A stretch of DNA of 64,000 nt from Actinobacteria bacterium 69-20 (lineage in GTDB: Bacteria; Actinomycetota; Actinomycetes; Mycobacteriales; Nakamurellaceae): assembly GCA_001897425.1 (NCBI GenBank), contig MKSW01000033.1, positions 228,668 through 292,667 of the forward strand. The letters run 5' to 3'. A program made the translations under genes and the position numbers. Positions 52,447 to 60,906 of the stretch are shown here, in pieces (position 1 is the stretch's first letter; each line of letters begins with the position of its first letter). The notes under the pieces were generated by a model. The model worked only from the letters and a program-made list of their open reading frames with translations. It did not search any database and was not told where the DNA came from.

Positions 52447-53496
52447 ATGACGCCCAACCGCACCTCGGACGATCAGCATCCGAGCGGGGCCGCCGGTGGG
52501 AATCAGCGGCGCGCCGCCTTGCGCGATCCCATCGCACGCTATGGCCGGATGCTCGAAATTCGCGCCGTCGAGGAGGAAGTCTTCCGGCTGTTCGCGACCG
52601 GCGATATCCATGGCTCGACCCATCTCGCCGAGGGACAGGAAGCGCTGGCGGTCGGGCTGGCGTCGGTTATTCGCCCCGATGACGTCGTCTGTGCCACCTA
52701 CCGTGGTCACGCCGTCGCACTTGCGCTCGGGATGACGCCGCTCAGTGTGATATCCGAGATCCTGGGGCGCGCGGACGGCCCGGTCGGCGGAGTCGGCGGA
52801 TCCATGCACATGTCCGATATGGAGGTGGGTCTCCTGCCCACCTTCGCCATCGTCGGCGCGGGGCTGCCGGTGGCCACCGGCGCCGCCTACGCCTTCCAGG
52901 TTCGCGCCGAAGACAGGATCGCAGTCTCCATTTCCGGGGACGGCTCTACCAATATCGGGGCCTTCCACGAGTCGCTCAACCTCGCTGCGATCTGGAAGCT
53001 GCCCGTCCTGTTCGTCATCGACCACAACATGTACGGCGAATACTCGCGGTGGAACGTCACGACCCCGCTCGAGGACCTCTATCACCGCGCAGACTCCTAC
53101 GGAATTCGTTCCATGATGCTCGACGGCATGGATATCGACGCGGTTCGCCGCGGTCTCGGCGAGGCGGTCGACTATGTGCGATCGAATAACGGCCCGATGC
53201 TGATCGAGGCGAAGACCTATCGGTTCAGCGGTCATTCGCGTGCCGACACCGGGCCGTATCGACCCGAGGGCGAACTCGAGCACTGGCGCGAACGGGACCC
53301 AGTCACGGTGACCCGCAGGTTACTGCTATCGCAGGGCCTCGCGACTCCCACCGCACTCGACCAGTTGGAAGAACAGATCCGGGGCGAGGTCGCGGACGCC
53401 GTGTCGGAAGCGCAGCGCATGCAGCCCGCGGGGCCGGCGGCCATGTTCGCCCACGTGTGGGCCGAGCCCCTTTACTCCGCGGACGGAGGTCGTTGA
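52447..53496 (+). CDS. TPP-dependent dehydrogenase E1 alpha subunit
   Basis: A 349-residue E1 alpha. The TPP-binding signature runs from GDGSTN (164-169) to Asn194 (VIDHN), and the phosphorylation-loop region (YRFSGHSRADTGPYRPEGEL) is present. Together with the beta subunit it would decarboxylate or cleave a 2-oxo substrate and pass an acyl or hydroxyalkyl group to a lipoyl arm. The nearby residues EVGLLPTFAIVGAGLPVATG match acetoin dehydrogenase-like enzymes. The substrate is not determined by the sequence. It contains a TTA codon at 53320. The lipoyl-domain gene starts one base after its stop. Confidence 0.93.
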   Translation: MTPNRTSDDQHPSGAAGGNQRRAALRDPIARYGRMLEIRAVEEEVFRLFATGDIHGSTHLAEGQEALAVGLASVIRPDDVVCATYRGHAVALALGMTPLSVISEILGRADGPVGGVGGSMHMSDMEVGLLPTFAIVGAGLPVATGAAYAFQVRAEDRIAVSISGDGSTNIGAFHESLNLAAIWKLPVLFVIDHNMYGEYSRWNVTTPLEDLYHRADSYGIRSMMLDGMDIDAVRRGLGEAVDYVRSNNGPMLIEAKTYRFSGHSRADTGPYRPEGELEHWRERDPVTVTRRLLLSQGLATPTALDQLEEQIRGEVADAVSEAQRMQPAGPAAMFAHVWAEPLYSADGGR

Positions 53497-53497
53497 C

Positions 53498-53746
53498 GTG
53501 CAGGTGATAGCGACGTTGCCGAAGATGTCGGACTCCATCGACGACGTCGTGGTCCTGGAGATTCCTGTCGAAATCGGCGACCGGGTCCGTCAGGGAGACC
53601 CGATCCTGATTGTCGAAACAGACAAGGTGAACTCGGAAGTCCCGGCGCCGGCGGCCGGGTCGGTGGAACAGATCCTGGTCAGCGTCGATGACGAGATCTC
53701 AACGGGCACACCGATCATGATGCTGGAGACCGATGGAGCAGCGTGA
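53498..53746 (+). CDS. Free-standing lipoyl-domain protein
   Basis: An 82-residue protein that is just one biotinyl/lipoyl domain. The lipoyl lysine is Lys43 in VETDKVNSEV, flanked by the usual Gly-Asp (KxGDxV-like GDRVRQGDPI) and ending in TGTPIMMLETDGAA. No acyltransferase (E2 core) or peripheral-subunit-binding domain follows, and no dihydrolipoamide dehydrogenase is in the window. It would act as the swinging arm for the E1 encoded just before it. The start is GTG 53498 with GGAGGTCG upstream. Confidence 0.92.
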   Translation: MQVIATLPKMSDSIDDVVVLEIPVEIGDRVRQGDPILIVETDKVNSEVPAPAAGSVEQILVSVDDEISTGTPIMMLETDGAA

Positions 53747-53776
53747 GCCGAGCCGACAGCTAGGGAGGTCGTCACC

Positions 53777-54667
53777 ATGCTTGATCTGCACCTGGAACCA
53801 TTGCTAGACACGCACGTTCACCTGTGGAACCTGTCGCACCCGAAACTGGCCTGGAACTGGGTGGACACCGTCGATGATCATCCCGTCGTCGGCGAGATCG
53901 AGTCGATCAAAATGCGTGCCTTCGAGATGCAGCATCTGCTCGCAGAGACCCGGTTCGCCGGCGTGGACGGGTTCGTCCATGTTCAGGCCGCGATCGGCTC
54001 CGCAGACCCCGTCGAGGAAACGCGTTGGCTGACCGACATGGCGCGCAGTTTTCCGGCATTGAAGGCCCTGATCGCGCACGGGGATCTCGGGACGGACGGG
54101 TTCGCGGCACAGATCGCCGGGCATCAAGAGTCGGCCCTGTTCCGGGGGATCCGGGATTTCGCGGTGGAACCGTACCTCGCCGACGGTGGGACGGCGACGA
54201 CGATGGAACGCGACCTGAAAAAGCTCGCCGACGAGTCGCTGGTGCTGGATCTCGACTGTGAATATCCGAATATGCGCGTCGCCCGAGCGCTTGCCGAACG
54301 TCATTCCGAACTGATCATCGTTTTGGAGCATATGGGCTTTCCGCGACGCCGTGACGACGAGTACTTCCGCGGTTGGCGCACGGCAATCACTGATCTCGCC
54401 CAAGCGCCCAATGTGATGTGCAAGGTATCGGGGGTAGTGATGACGGACCGGTTCTTCACCATGGACAGCCTGCGGCCCTGGGTCCGGCACTGCGTCGAGG
54501 CGTTCGGCCCGGATCGCGTCATGGTGGGCTCGAACTGGCCACTGGACCGAGTCGCGGGGTCGTACGACCCCATCATGGGCCACATCCGAGCCCTCATCGC
54601 CGAAGACAGCCCGAGCAATCGAGCAAAGATGTTGCACGGCACGGCGTATCGCGTCTACAGGATCTAG
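53777..54667 (+). CDS. Amidohydrolase-2 lactonase-like protein (COG3618)
   Basis: A 296-residue metal-dependent hydrolase of the amidohydrolase_2/COG3618 group. DTHVHLW (11-17) holds the first metal ligands and VMVGSNWPLD the last conserved region near residue 255. Relatives include L-fucono-1,5-lactonase and L-rhamnono-lactonase-like enzymes, which open sugar lactones made by an aldose dehydrogenase. That role fits between an SDR and the dehydratase. GGGAGG precedes ATG 53777. The specific sugar is an inference. Confidence 0.85.
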   Translation: MLDLHLEPLLDTHVHLWNLSHPKLAWNWVDTVDDHPVVGEIESIKMRAFEMQHLLAETRFAGVDGFVHVQAAIGSADPVEETRWLTDMARSFPALKALIAHGDLGTDGFAAQIAGHQESALFRGIRDFAVEPYLADGGTATTMERDLKKLADESLVLDLDCEYPNMRVARALAERHSELIIVLEHMGFPRRRDDEYFRGWRTAITDLAQAPNVMCKVSGVVMTDRFFTMDSLRPWVRHCVEAFGPDRVMVGSNWPLDRVAGSYDPIMGHIRALIAEDSPSNRAKMLHGTAYRVYRI

Positions 54668-54679
54668 CGGGAGGGGACC

Positions 54680-55741
54680 GTGGCGCGCATTCGCCTGGGA
54701 GTCATCGGGGCCGGTTCATGGGCGATCACATCACATCTACCGAATTTCGCCGCTCATGGTGACGTCGAATTCGTCGCCGTGTCGCGGCACGGCACGGAGG
54801 AACTCAAACGCGTCCGGCGCGATTTCGGGTTCGCCGTCGCCAGTGAGGACTACCGCGATGTTCTCGCGCAGTCCCCCGACCTTGTACTGGTATCCAGCCC
54901 GTCGGGGCTACACCATGAACATGCCAAGGCGGCTCTGCAAGCGGGAGCGCATGTCCTCCTCGAGAAGCCGGTCACGATCGAACCGGCCGCCGCATGGGAC
55001 CTGGTACAAATCGCAAAACAGGTCGATCGTCACGTTGTTGTCGCATTCGGATGGAACTATCGGCCGATGGTGCGTCTGGCCAAACAAATCATGGGCAACC
55101 CGGGTATTGGACGCATCGAAGCACTATCCATCGTCATGGCATCGCCGACCCGGGAGCTGCTCAGCGGGACCGGTTCATACCCGGACGCCGACCCGTTGAC
55201 CCTTCCTGAGAGCGCAACGTGGGTAGATCGTCGCCTATCCGGTGGCGGCTACGGGCAAGCGCAACTGTCGCATGCACTGGGTATGGCGCTGTGGCTGAGT
55301 CACGAACGCGTCGACGGCGCATTCGCGCTGATGTCCGCCCCCTCGGGCGCCCCGGTGGAGCTTCACGACGCCGTTGCCATGCGTCTGTCGGGCGGCGGCA
55401 TCGGCACGATGTCGGGCGGATCCAGCTGGACCGGCGCCGGAGGCAACAAGCACCAGCTGTGTATCTCGATGATCGGGTCGGAGGGCCAGTTCCGTATCGA
55501 CGTGGAACGGGAAGATCTCTGGCTCTTCCGAAGTGACGGCGTCGAGATCCATCCCGCACTCAGCCATCCCGCCGGGCTCTACGACTGCGTCGGGCCGGTG
55601 GACGCGATCTTGGATCTGGCCCGGGGCAGAGACATACCGAACGAGTCGCCCATCGAATTGGGCGCGCGCACGGTCGAAGCGCTCGATCTCATCTATCGGA
55701 GTGCGGCCAGCGGCGTCTACGAGGAACGGGAGAGCAAATGA
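54680..55741 (+). CDS. Gfo/Idh/MocA-family oxidoreductase
   Basis: A 353-residue NAD(P)-dependent sugar oxidoreductase. The Rossmann motif GVIGAGSW is at residues 7-14, and the EKP motif (LLEKPV, near 95) marks the catalytic lysine. The C-terminal domain has GGYGQAQLSHALGMALWLSH, with the His usually placed near the substrate. Such enzymes oxidise a sugar hydroxyl, for example at C3 of a glycoside, or reduce a ketone. It starts with GTG 54680 after GGGAGGGG and its stop overlaps the following ATG (ATGA). Confidence 0.9.
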   Translation: MARIRLGVIGAGSWAITSHLPNFAAHGDVEFVAVSRHGTEELKRVRRDFGFAVASEDYRDVLAQSPDLVLVSSPSGLHHEHAKAALQAGAHVLLEKPVTIEPAAAWDLVQIAKQVDRHVVVAFGWNYRPMVRLAKQIMGNPGIGRIEALSIVMASPTRELLSGTGSYPDADPLTLPESATWVDRRLSGGGYGQAQLSHALGMALWLSHERVDGAFALMSAPSGAPVELHDAVAMRLSGGGIGTMSGGSSWTGAGGNKHQLCISMIGSEGQFRIDVEREDLWLFRSDGVEIHPALSHPAGLYDCVGPVDAILDLARGRDIPNESPIELGARTVEALDLIYRSAASGVYEERESK

Positions 55742-56529
55742 TGGAGACCCCACCGTACTGGCGCAACGATTCGGGCTTGTCAGGAAATAGCGTCATCATC
55801 ACGGGGGCCGCCGGTGGAATCGGCCGGGCCGTCGCGCACGGATTTGCGGAGGCGGGTTGCCGGGTACTTGCGGTCGACCGAGCGCAGTCGTCGGTCGCCG
55901 ACCTGGTCGCTCGACTCCCGGGCGACAGGCACCGCGCTCGGTCGGTCGACCTTCGCGATCTCGAGTCGCATGCACCACTGCTGGACCAAGCCCGAGATCT
56001 GGGGGGACCGAACGGGCGTCTGATCGCCCTCATTCACCTGGCTGCCGTGCTGCACCGCCGCACGTCCGTCGACGAGATCTCGGAAACCGACTGGGACGAG
56101 CAGGCCGACGTGAACCTGAAGGCGACCTTCTTCCTCAACCGTGCCGCGTGGCGTTGTCTGCGTGACCAAGGGGCCGGGGGATCGATCGTCAACTACACCT
56201 CGCAAGGATGGTGGACCGGCGGCTTCGGCGGCTCCGTCGTGTACGCCGCCACCAAGGGTGGCGTCGTGTCGTTGACCCGCGGCCTCGCGAAAGTCTTCGC
56301 GCCAGACAATGTTCGCGTCAACGCCATCGCTCCGGGTGGCGTCGACACGCTCATGTTCCGCGACGGGCTGGATCAGGCGGGATACGACTCATTCACGGAG
56401 AAGATTCCCCTCGGGCGCATCGCAGCGCCCGAGGACCTGGTCGGCATGACGCTCTTTCTCGCGTCAGACGCCTCCAGCTACCTGACCGGAGCCACGATGA
56501 ACGTCACCGGCGGCCAGCTCATCTACTGA
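55738..56529 (+). CDS. Short-chain dehydrogenase/reductase
   Basis: A 263-residue classical SDR. The cofactor motif TGAAGGIG lies near residue 22, and the catalytic Ser-Tyr-Lys occur in NYTSQGWW and VYAATKGGV. It ends in TGATMNVTGGQLIY. In this operon it could be the aldose 1-dehydrogenase or the 2-keto-3-deoxy-acid 4-dehydrogenase. The two SDRs of the operon would split these roles, but which does which cannot be told. The ATG at 55738 overlaps the previous stop, and 55741 is another ATG. Confidence 0.88.
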   Translation: MMETPPYWRNDSGLSGNSVIITGAAGGIGRAVAHGFAEAGCRVLAVDRAQSSVADLVARLPGDRHRARSVDLRDLESHAPLLDQARDLGGPNGRLIALIHLAAVLHRRTSVDEISETDWDEQADVNLKATFFLNRAAWRCLRDQGAGGSIVNYTSQGWWTGGFGGSVVYAATKGGVVSLTRGLAKVFAPDNVRVNAIAPGGVDTLMFRDGLDQAGYDSFTEKIPLGRIAAPEDLVGMTLFLASDASSYLTGATMNVTGGQLIY

Positions 56530-56563
56530 GCGGCGGGCGGGTCAAGCTCCGGGACGGTGACGC

Positions 56564-59125
56564 GTGAACGTTCTTCGACCCACCGCTCACGTCGGCCGCG
56601 GTGCGCCGGAGCACCGAACAAGTACGGAATATTCGCTCTCGGACAGGCTGGTGATTCCCGTGAATCGTTTTGTACACCCACTGGCAACCAGTGCGTGGGA
56701 GAGTGCGCCCGCCTCGCCGGTTCGACTGCACACCCGCGCCAGCTGGGTCGCCGGAGCGGCGGGCGACACGGACCGGCCGGAGCGGAGCATCGTGCACAGC
56801 CGCGTCATGTTCACCGATACCCCGGCGACGTTGAACCGGGTCAGTGTGGGAATGGCACCGGGGTACCACAAATGCGCGAGCGGCCAGGAACGCGATGCCA
56901 TCGTGGACCTCTCGCTCTATGCGCCGAACTCGAGCGGATGGGAGGAGATCGGGCACCTCACCGCACCTCGTGATTCGGTCCTCACGCAGGACGCCAGCAT
57001 CGAACTCGCGGGTCTTCGAACCACGGCCTTCGTCGCCCGCGCCAACCAAGCGGCAGTCGACGGGTGGTGGCCGAGTTGGAACCTCGTTTCGAACGGCATC
57101 CATCTGGACGCCGACGTCGACCCGATGTGGACGCCCCAACCCGAGGGCCATCTCGAGGTCACCAGCTGTGACATCTCAAACCTTCCTGCGGGCGTGGAAG
57201 CCACCATGTCACAGACGGAGGTCCGCTACCGCACCCCGTACCTGGCGGTGGGTTTCCGGATCCGTTCCCCCGCATGGTCCTTTCTGTCCCTCGACGCGGA
57301 CGGTGACGGCCACGTCTACCGGAATCTGCTGCAGATGCCGCGATCGATGGATATCGTGCGGAGCGGCGTCTATCCCTCTGGGGTGTATCCCGTGCTGCGC
57401 GATCAGCACGCCGAATACCTCGCGCAGGGGCCGCGATTCACCTCGACGACCGGCGATATGCCGATGGGGTTTCTGCGATCCGACTATGTCGGTTCCACCC
57501 TCATTCGCGGGAACACGATTCGGTATGACGTGGACTGCCCCCGCGCCGGTCAGCGGTACATCCTGGAATTCCGCGTCGAACGCGACCGAATCTCCGTCGC
57601 CATCGAGCGCTCCGCGGCTGAAGATCGCCGTGCGTGGCACAGTTCCGCCTGGCATGTTGCCCTGGACAACCGGGTGACGCCGTCGGTCGCGCTCGGGCAG
57701 GTGACGCACGTCGGCGAGACGGGCATCATGAGCGGTCCCGTCACCTGGCACTTCCCGCGCTACGGCACGATCCGGATACTCGGAACCGGAAGCCTCGTCC
57801 GTTCCGACTCTGTGCGTCCACTGGATACGAACACGCTGGAACTGAAAGTCGGCGAGATCCCAACGGATTTCGGGGATTATCTCCTGCCCGGTGGGCGGCA
57901 CCAGGCATCGCTGGAACTCGTCGTCACGACCCCATCGCTCGCGCAGCTGCATCCAAATACACCGCCGACGGTTCGACGCGCCGTCGAGCGACACACCTTG
58001 ACCGCCCTGTCATTCCGAGCGGACACCGACACCTATTCCAACAACGGCGCCTCCATGCACTGCACGACGTCGCTCCAGGACGTCTCCGCCATTGCTCAGC
58101 ATCTGCGGGACGCCGACGGCATCACACCCATGAAATGGATCGGTGACTCGCTGCAACGGTGGCTTGACGGCGCCCCCAGCTATGGCTCCGGCGCCACGTC
58201 GCAGGGGCAGTACCGATTGGATGACGAGTACGTACACCTCACCGCGAACACGCTCACCGCGGCAGCCCGGTACGCCGCTCACGACCCGGAGTGGTTCGTG
58301 CGGAACCGGGTCAGACTAATAGAGGAAATCGTGCGGATGCTCAACCGAGACGTCGACGGTGATGGTTTGGTCGAGTCGTCAATCCGGCTCGGTATCAGCG
58401 GCGAGCACCAATGGAGCACGGCCTGGGCCGACGTCATCTCGTTCGGCTGGAAGGATGCCTGGGCCAACGCAGTCGCGTTCGACATGTGGCAATTGTGGAT
58501 TACGGTGCTCCGGGCGTCGGGCGAGGAAGAATTGGCAGATCGGGTCCAGCGATCGTCGGAACTGCTGCAGCAGAATTACCTGCCGACGTTCTTGTCCCCC
58601 GACACGGGGATCGTGGCCGGCTGGCGCTCGAAGGACGGACTGCTCCACGACTATGGGTTCTCCGTCGTGAACGGCGCGGCGTGCGCGAGCGACCTCCTTC
58701 CCGTCGCGACTGCCCGCGAGATCATGGACCGCCTGATGCTTGCATGGGACGCGGTTGGGCTCACGGACTTTCGCAATGGGGTCCCGCTCAATCTGTGGCG
58801 GATTCCTGAAACAGATCTCGGCGGAGTTGTATTCGGGTTACCGATGGGTTGCTATCAGCAGGGGGGCTATTCCCACCATGGGGCGCGCGTCATCGTCGAC
58901 GCCCTCCATCGAGTGGGGCTCGGTGAGAAGGGTCAAGCTGTACTCGAGAATCTGGCCACGACGATCGCCGACGACACCTCGTTCGGCGGTGTCGGCTCGG
59001 GCGTGGACTGGCGGATGGCAGACGGGACACCCTCCGGGTACGAGGGTCAGCTCATCGAGGGATTCAGCATTCTGGCGTCGGCCCTGCGCTATTACGGCAT
59101 TCCAGAGCCGGTCGGGCATGGGTAA
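56564..59125 (+). CDS. Unclassified large protein, six-hairpin glycosidase-like
   Basis: An 853-residue protein that I cannot assign to a family. The N-terminal half (about 60-440) looks beta-rich. The C-terminal half (about 460-845) looks like an (alpha/alpha)6 toroid with features of GH63, GH37 or GDE-type enzymes: DVDGDGLVESS, STAWADVISFGWKDAWANAV, CYQQGGYSHHGARVIVDAL and GTPSGYEGQLIEGF. Several Asp/Glu in these blocks could be catalytic. There is no signal peptide, so it is cytoplasmic. The start (GTG 56564 or GTG 56650) is uncertain. It has a TTA codon at 58838. Its place in the operon suggests that it acts on the aglycone or glycan part of the imported substrate. Confidence 0.6.
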   Translation: MNVLRPTAHVGRGAPEHRTSTEYSLSDRLVIPVNRFVHPLATSAWESAPASPVRLHTRASWVAGAAGDTDRPERSIVHSRVMFTDTPATLNRVSVGMAPGYHKCASGQERDAIVDLSLYAPNSSGWEEIGHLTAPRDSVLTQDASIELAGLRTTAFVARANQAAVDGWWPSWNLVSNGIHLDADVDPMWTPQPEGHLEVTSCDISNLPAGVEATMSQTEVRYRTPYLAVGFRIRSPAWSFLSLDADGDGHVYRNLLQMPRSMDIVRSGVYPSGVYPVLRDQHAEYLAQGPRFTSTTGDMPMGFLRSDYVGSTLIRGNTIRYDVDCPRAGQRYILEFRVERDRISVAIERSAAEDRRAWHSSAWHVALDNRVTPSVALGQVTHVGETGIMSGPVTWHFPRYGTIRILGTGSLVRSDSVRPLDTNTLELKVGEIPTDFGDYLLPGGRHQASLELVVTTPSLAQLHPNTPPTVRRAVERHTLTALSFRADTDTYSNNGASMHCTTSLQDVSAIAQHLRDADGITPMKWIGDSLQRWLDGAPSYGSGATSQGQYRLDDEYVHLTANTLTAAARYAAHDPEWFVRNRVRLIEEIVRMLNRDVDGDGLVESSIRLGISGEHQWSTAWADVISFGWKDAWANAVAFDMWQLWITVLRASGEEELADRVQRSSELLQQNYLPTFLSPDTGIVAGWRSKDGLLHDYGFSVVNGAACASDLLPVATAREIMDRLMLAWDAVGLTDFRNGVPLNLWRIPETDLGGVVFGLPMGCYQQGGYSHHGARVIVDALHRVGLGEKGQAVLENLATTIADDTSFGGVGSGVDWRMADGTPSGYEGQLIEGFSILASALRYYGIPEPVGHG

Positions 59126-59157
59126 CCCAGCAACCGAGCTCAGGAGGGCGGAACGCG

Positions 59158-59955
59158 ATGACATTGAAAGAGCGAGTCGCGGTCGTGACCGGAGCCGCAT
59201 CCGGCATCGGCGCGGCCACTGCCGTCGAGCTCGCTGCGCGCGGCGCGCACGTGTTCGGTATCGACATCGACGAAGCGGGTTTGACTCGAATGTGCGCGAC
59301 GGTGGCGGAATCCGGTGGCCATGCGGCGCTGCACATAGCGGACGTATCCGATCGGCGAGCGGTCGACGGGGCGATGGCATCCGTGGAGCTCGAACGACAC
59401 AGGTTGGACATCGTCGTCAACTGCGCGGCAAGTTTCCTGGCGAAGGGAATAGACGTGACGAGCGAGGACTGGAACCACATCCTCGGTGTGAATGTCCGGG
59501 GTATCAGCAATGTCGTCCAGGCCGCACTCCCATTACTCCAACGTAGTGGCGCCGCGGCCGTGGTGAATACCGCGAGCATTTCGGCGCGGATTGCGCAGCC
59601 TTCACGGTGGACATACAACACGACGAAAGGCGCCATTGTCACCCTTACCAAGTGCATGGCTATGGATCTGGCAATTCACGGCATCAGGGTCAACTCGGTC
59701 AGCCCGGGGTGGATCTGGACTCCCGAGGTTAGTCGCGCGGCCGACGGTGACCGGGGACGGTGGGAGCCGATCTGGGGCAGGTTCCACCTGTTGCGGCGAT
59801 TGGGCGAGCCTAAGGAGGTGGCCAACGCGATCGCGTTCCTGTGCAGTGAAGAGGCCAGCTTCATCACCGGGGTCGACCTCCCTGTCGATGGCGGCTACCT
59901 CGCGATGGGGCCCGAGGGCCTCGGCGAGACGTCGTCATTCGCCGGCACCGAATAG
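59158..59955 (+). CDS. Short-chain dehydrogenase/reductase
   Basis: A 265-residue classical SDR beginning MTLKERVAVVTGAASGIGAA. Ser in NTASIS, Tyr and Lys in TYNTTKGA complete the catalytic triad. It resembles sugar dehydrogenases of the L-rhamnose/L-fucose 1-dehydrogenase group and 2-keto-3-deoxy-rhamnonate 4-dehydrogenases. The start is ATG 59158 with AGGAGG upstream, 32 bases after the glycosidase-like gene. It is the last gene of the operon and is followed by a hairpin at 59980. TTA codon at 59533. Confidence 0.88.
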   Translation: MTLKERVAVVTGAASGIGAATAVELAARGAHVFGIDIDEAGLTRMCATVAESGGHAALHIADVSDRRAVDGAMASVELERHRLDIVVNCAASFLAKGIDVTSEDWNHILGVNVRGISNVVQAALPLLQRSGAAAVVNTASISARIAQPSRWTYNTTKGAIVTLTKCMAMDLAIHGIRVNSVSPGWIWTPEVSRAADGDRGRWEPIWGRFHLLRRLGEPKEVANAIAFLCSEEASFITGVDLPVDGGYLAMGPEGLGETSSFAGTE

Positions 59956-59979
59956 TCTGCCCGCCGCGAGGGGCCTCGA

Positions 59980-60003
59980 GTCAGCCTCAGCGGTGAGTCT
60001 GAC
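59980..60003 (+). terminator. Hairpin after the catabolic operon
   Basis: GTCAGCCTCA, loop GCGG, TGAGTCTGAC: nine of ten positions pair. It starts 24 bases after the last SDR stop. There is no U-tract, so it would be the I-shaped kind often proposed for actinobacteria. Confidence 0.5.
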
Positions 60004-60133
60004 AAAAACGGGGCATCTGTCGGCCTCTCCTTCACCCGCATCATGGGTGCGACGGGGATGACGGAGGTTTCGGCGTCGTACTCATTCCCCAAGCTATGCG
60101 GCGGGGCGTGCGGCGCCGTGGACGGAGGGCCGA

Positions 60134-60387
60134 TCAGCAGCGCACGACGAGAATCGATCGGCCGGACGCCGCGACGAGGCGGTCAATGTCGCCGCCGTCC
60201 ATGACGAGTGCGCTCATGTCGCCGACTTGTTCGTCGCCCGATTCGACAGAGCCAAGTCTGCTGTGGCCCTTGCCAAGTCGGCCACCGCGAGCAGGCCGTG
60301 TCGGGCTTCCCACTCGTCGAGGTACTGACCCAGGGCCTCCGCGCGCAGCTTCTCTGCGGCCGGTCCGGCCGCACCCCGGCGGGTCAC
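60134..60387 (-). pseudogene. VapBC-type remnant with internal deletion
   Basis: From GTG 60387, which overlaps the brnA stop, the frame gives VTRRGAAGPAAEKLRAEALG and QYLDEWEARHGLLAVADLAR, the C-terminal half of a CopG/VapB-type antitoxin without its DNA-binding start. It ends at 60214. An ATGA overlap then begins MSALVMDGGDIDRLVAASGR with SILVVRC after it. This looks like the first residues of a PIN toxin joined to its last ones, with the catalytic middle deleted. Only 27 residues remain, so there can be no toxin activity. Confidence 0.55.
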
Positions 60388-60620
60388 GCGGCGGGCCGGC
60401 CGACGGCATCCAGCCGATCGGCGACCCACATCTTGATCACGGACTGACGCGTCACGCCGAGCCGCCTGGCCTCGTGATCCAGCGCGTCAACCATCCAGAC
60501 CGGAAAATCGACGTTGACGCGACGGTGTGCATGGCCGGGGCGGCGTGCCCTGGTCAGGTCGAGTTCGGCGGTGACATCGTCCCCGTCATCGAAACGAGCG
60601 TCGAACTGTTCAGCCTTCAT
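60384..60620 (-). CDS. brnA: BrnA-like antitoxin
   Basis: A 78-residue antitoxin. The C-terminal ribbon-helix-helix region is VNVDFPVWMVDALDHEARRL followed by GVTRQSVIKMWVADRL, matching BrnA-type proteins. The N-terminal part, rich in Asp, would cover the toxin. It begins inside the toxin gene (11-base overlap), so the order is toxin then antitoxin, as in other BrnTA operons. Start ATG 60620. Confidence 0.85.
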   Translation of the reverse strand: MKAEQFDARFDDGDDVTAELDLTRARRPGHAHRRVNVDFPVWMVDALDHEARRLGVTRQSVIKMWVADRLDAVGRPAA

Positions 60621-60870
60621 AGATCGCCGCCTCCTCCTGTCGCGATCGCCGCACCGAAATCAGCCGTGTCTTCTCGCCACGGAAAGTGATGACCGCCGAA
60701 TAGTGCTTCCCATCGATCCGGCCGATCACGAGCCACCGGGGCTCGTCCTCGATGCGTGCCGGCACTTCCACCCGGTCGGGGTCATCCCACAACTTTTGCG
60801 CGGCGACGAAGTCGATGCCGTGCTTGCGCAGATTCGCCGCGCTCTTCCTTGGATCGTACTCGAATTCCAC
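60610..60870 (-). CDS. brnT: BrnT-like ribonuclease toxin
   Basis: An 86-residue toxin with the BrnT layout: FEYDPRKSAANLRKHGIDFV at the start, LWDDPDRVEV, then the sheet RWLVIGRIDGKHYSAVITFR and RLISVRRSRQEEAAIYEG at the end. BrnT is a RelE-fold RNase. All expected blocks are present, so the toxin is probably functional. GTG 60870 is the start. The inverted repeat at 60886-60906 lies just upstream and overlaps its -10. Confidence 0.88.
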   Translation of the reverse strand: MEFEYDPRKSAANLRKHGIDFVAAQKLWDDPDRVEVPARIEDEPRWLVIGRIDGKHYSAVITFRGEKTRLISVRRSRQEEAAIYEG

Positions 60871-60885
60871 GGGGCCTTCCCTGTT

Positions 60886-60906
60886 TAGGTATGAATACTA
60901 TACCTA
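60886..60906 (-). promoter_or_regulatory. BrnTA operator and -10
   Basis: TAGGTAT, seven bases, ATACCTA: a perfect inverted repeat 15 bases upstream of the toxin start. On the minus strand TATAGT (60898-60903) inside it fits a -10 box, so antitoxin binding would block RNA polymerase. The 60907-61181 stretch beyond has no gene and contains only a GTCATA motif at 61135-61147. Confidence 0.7.
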
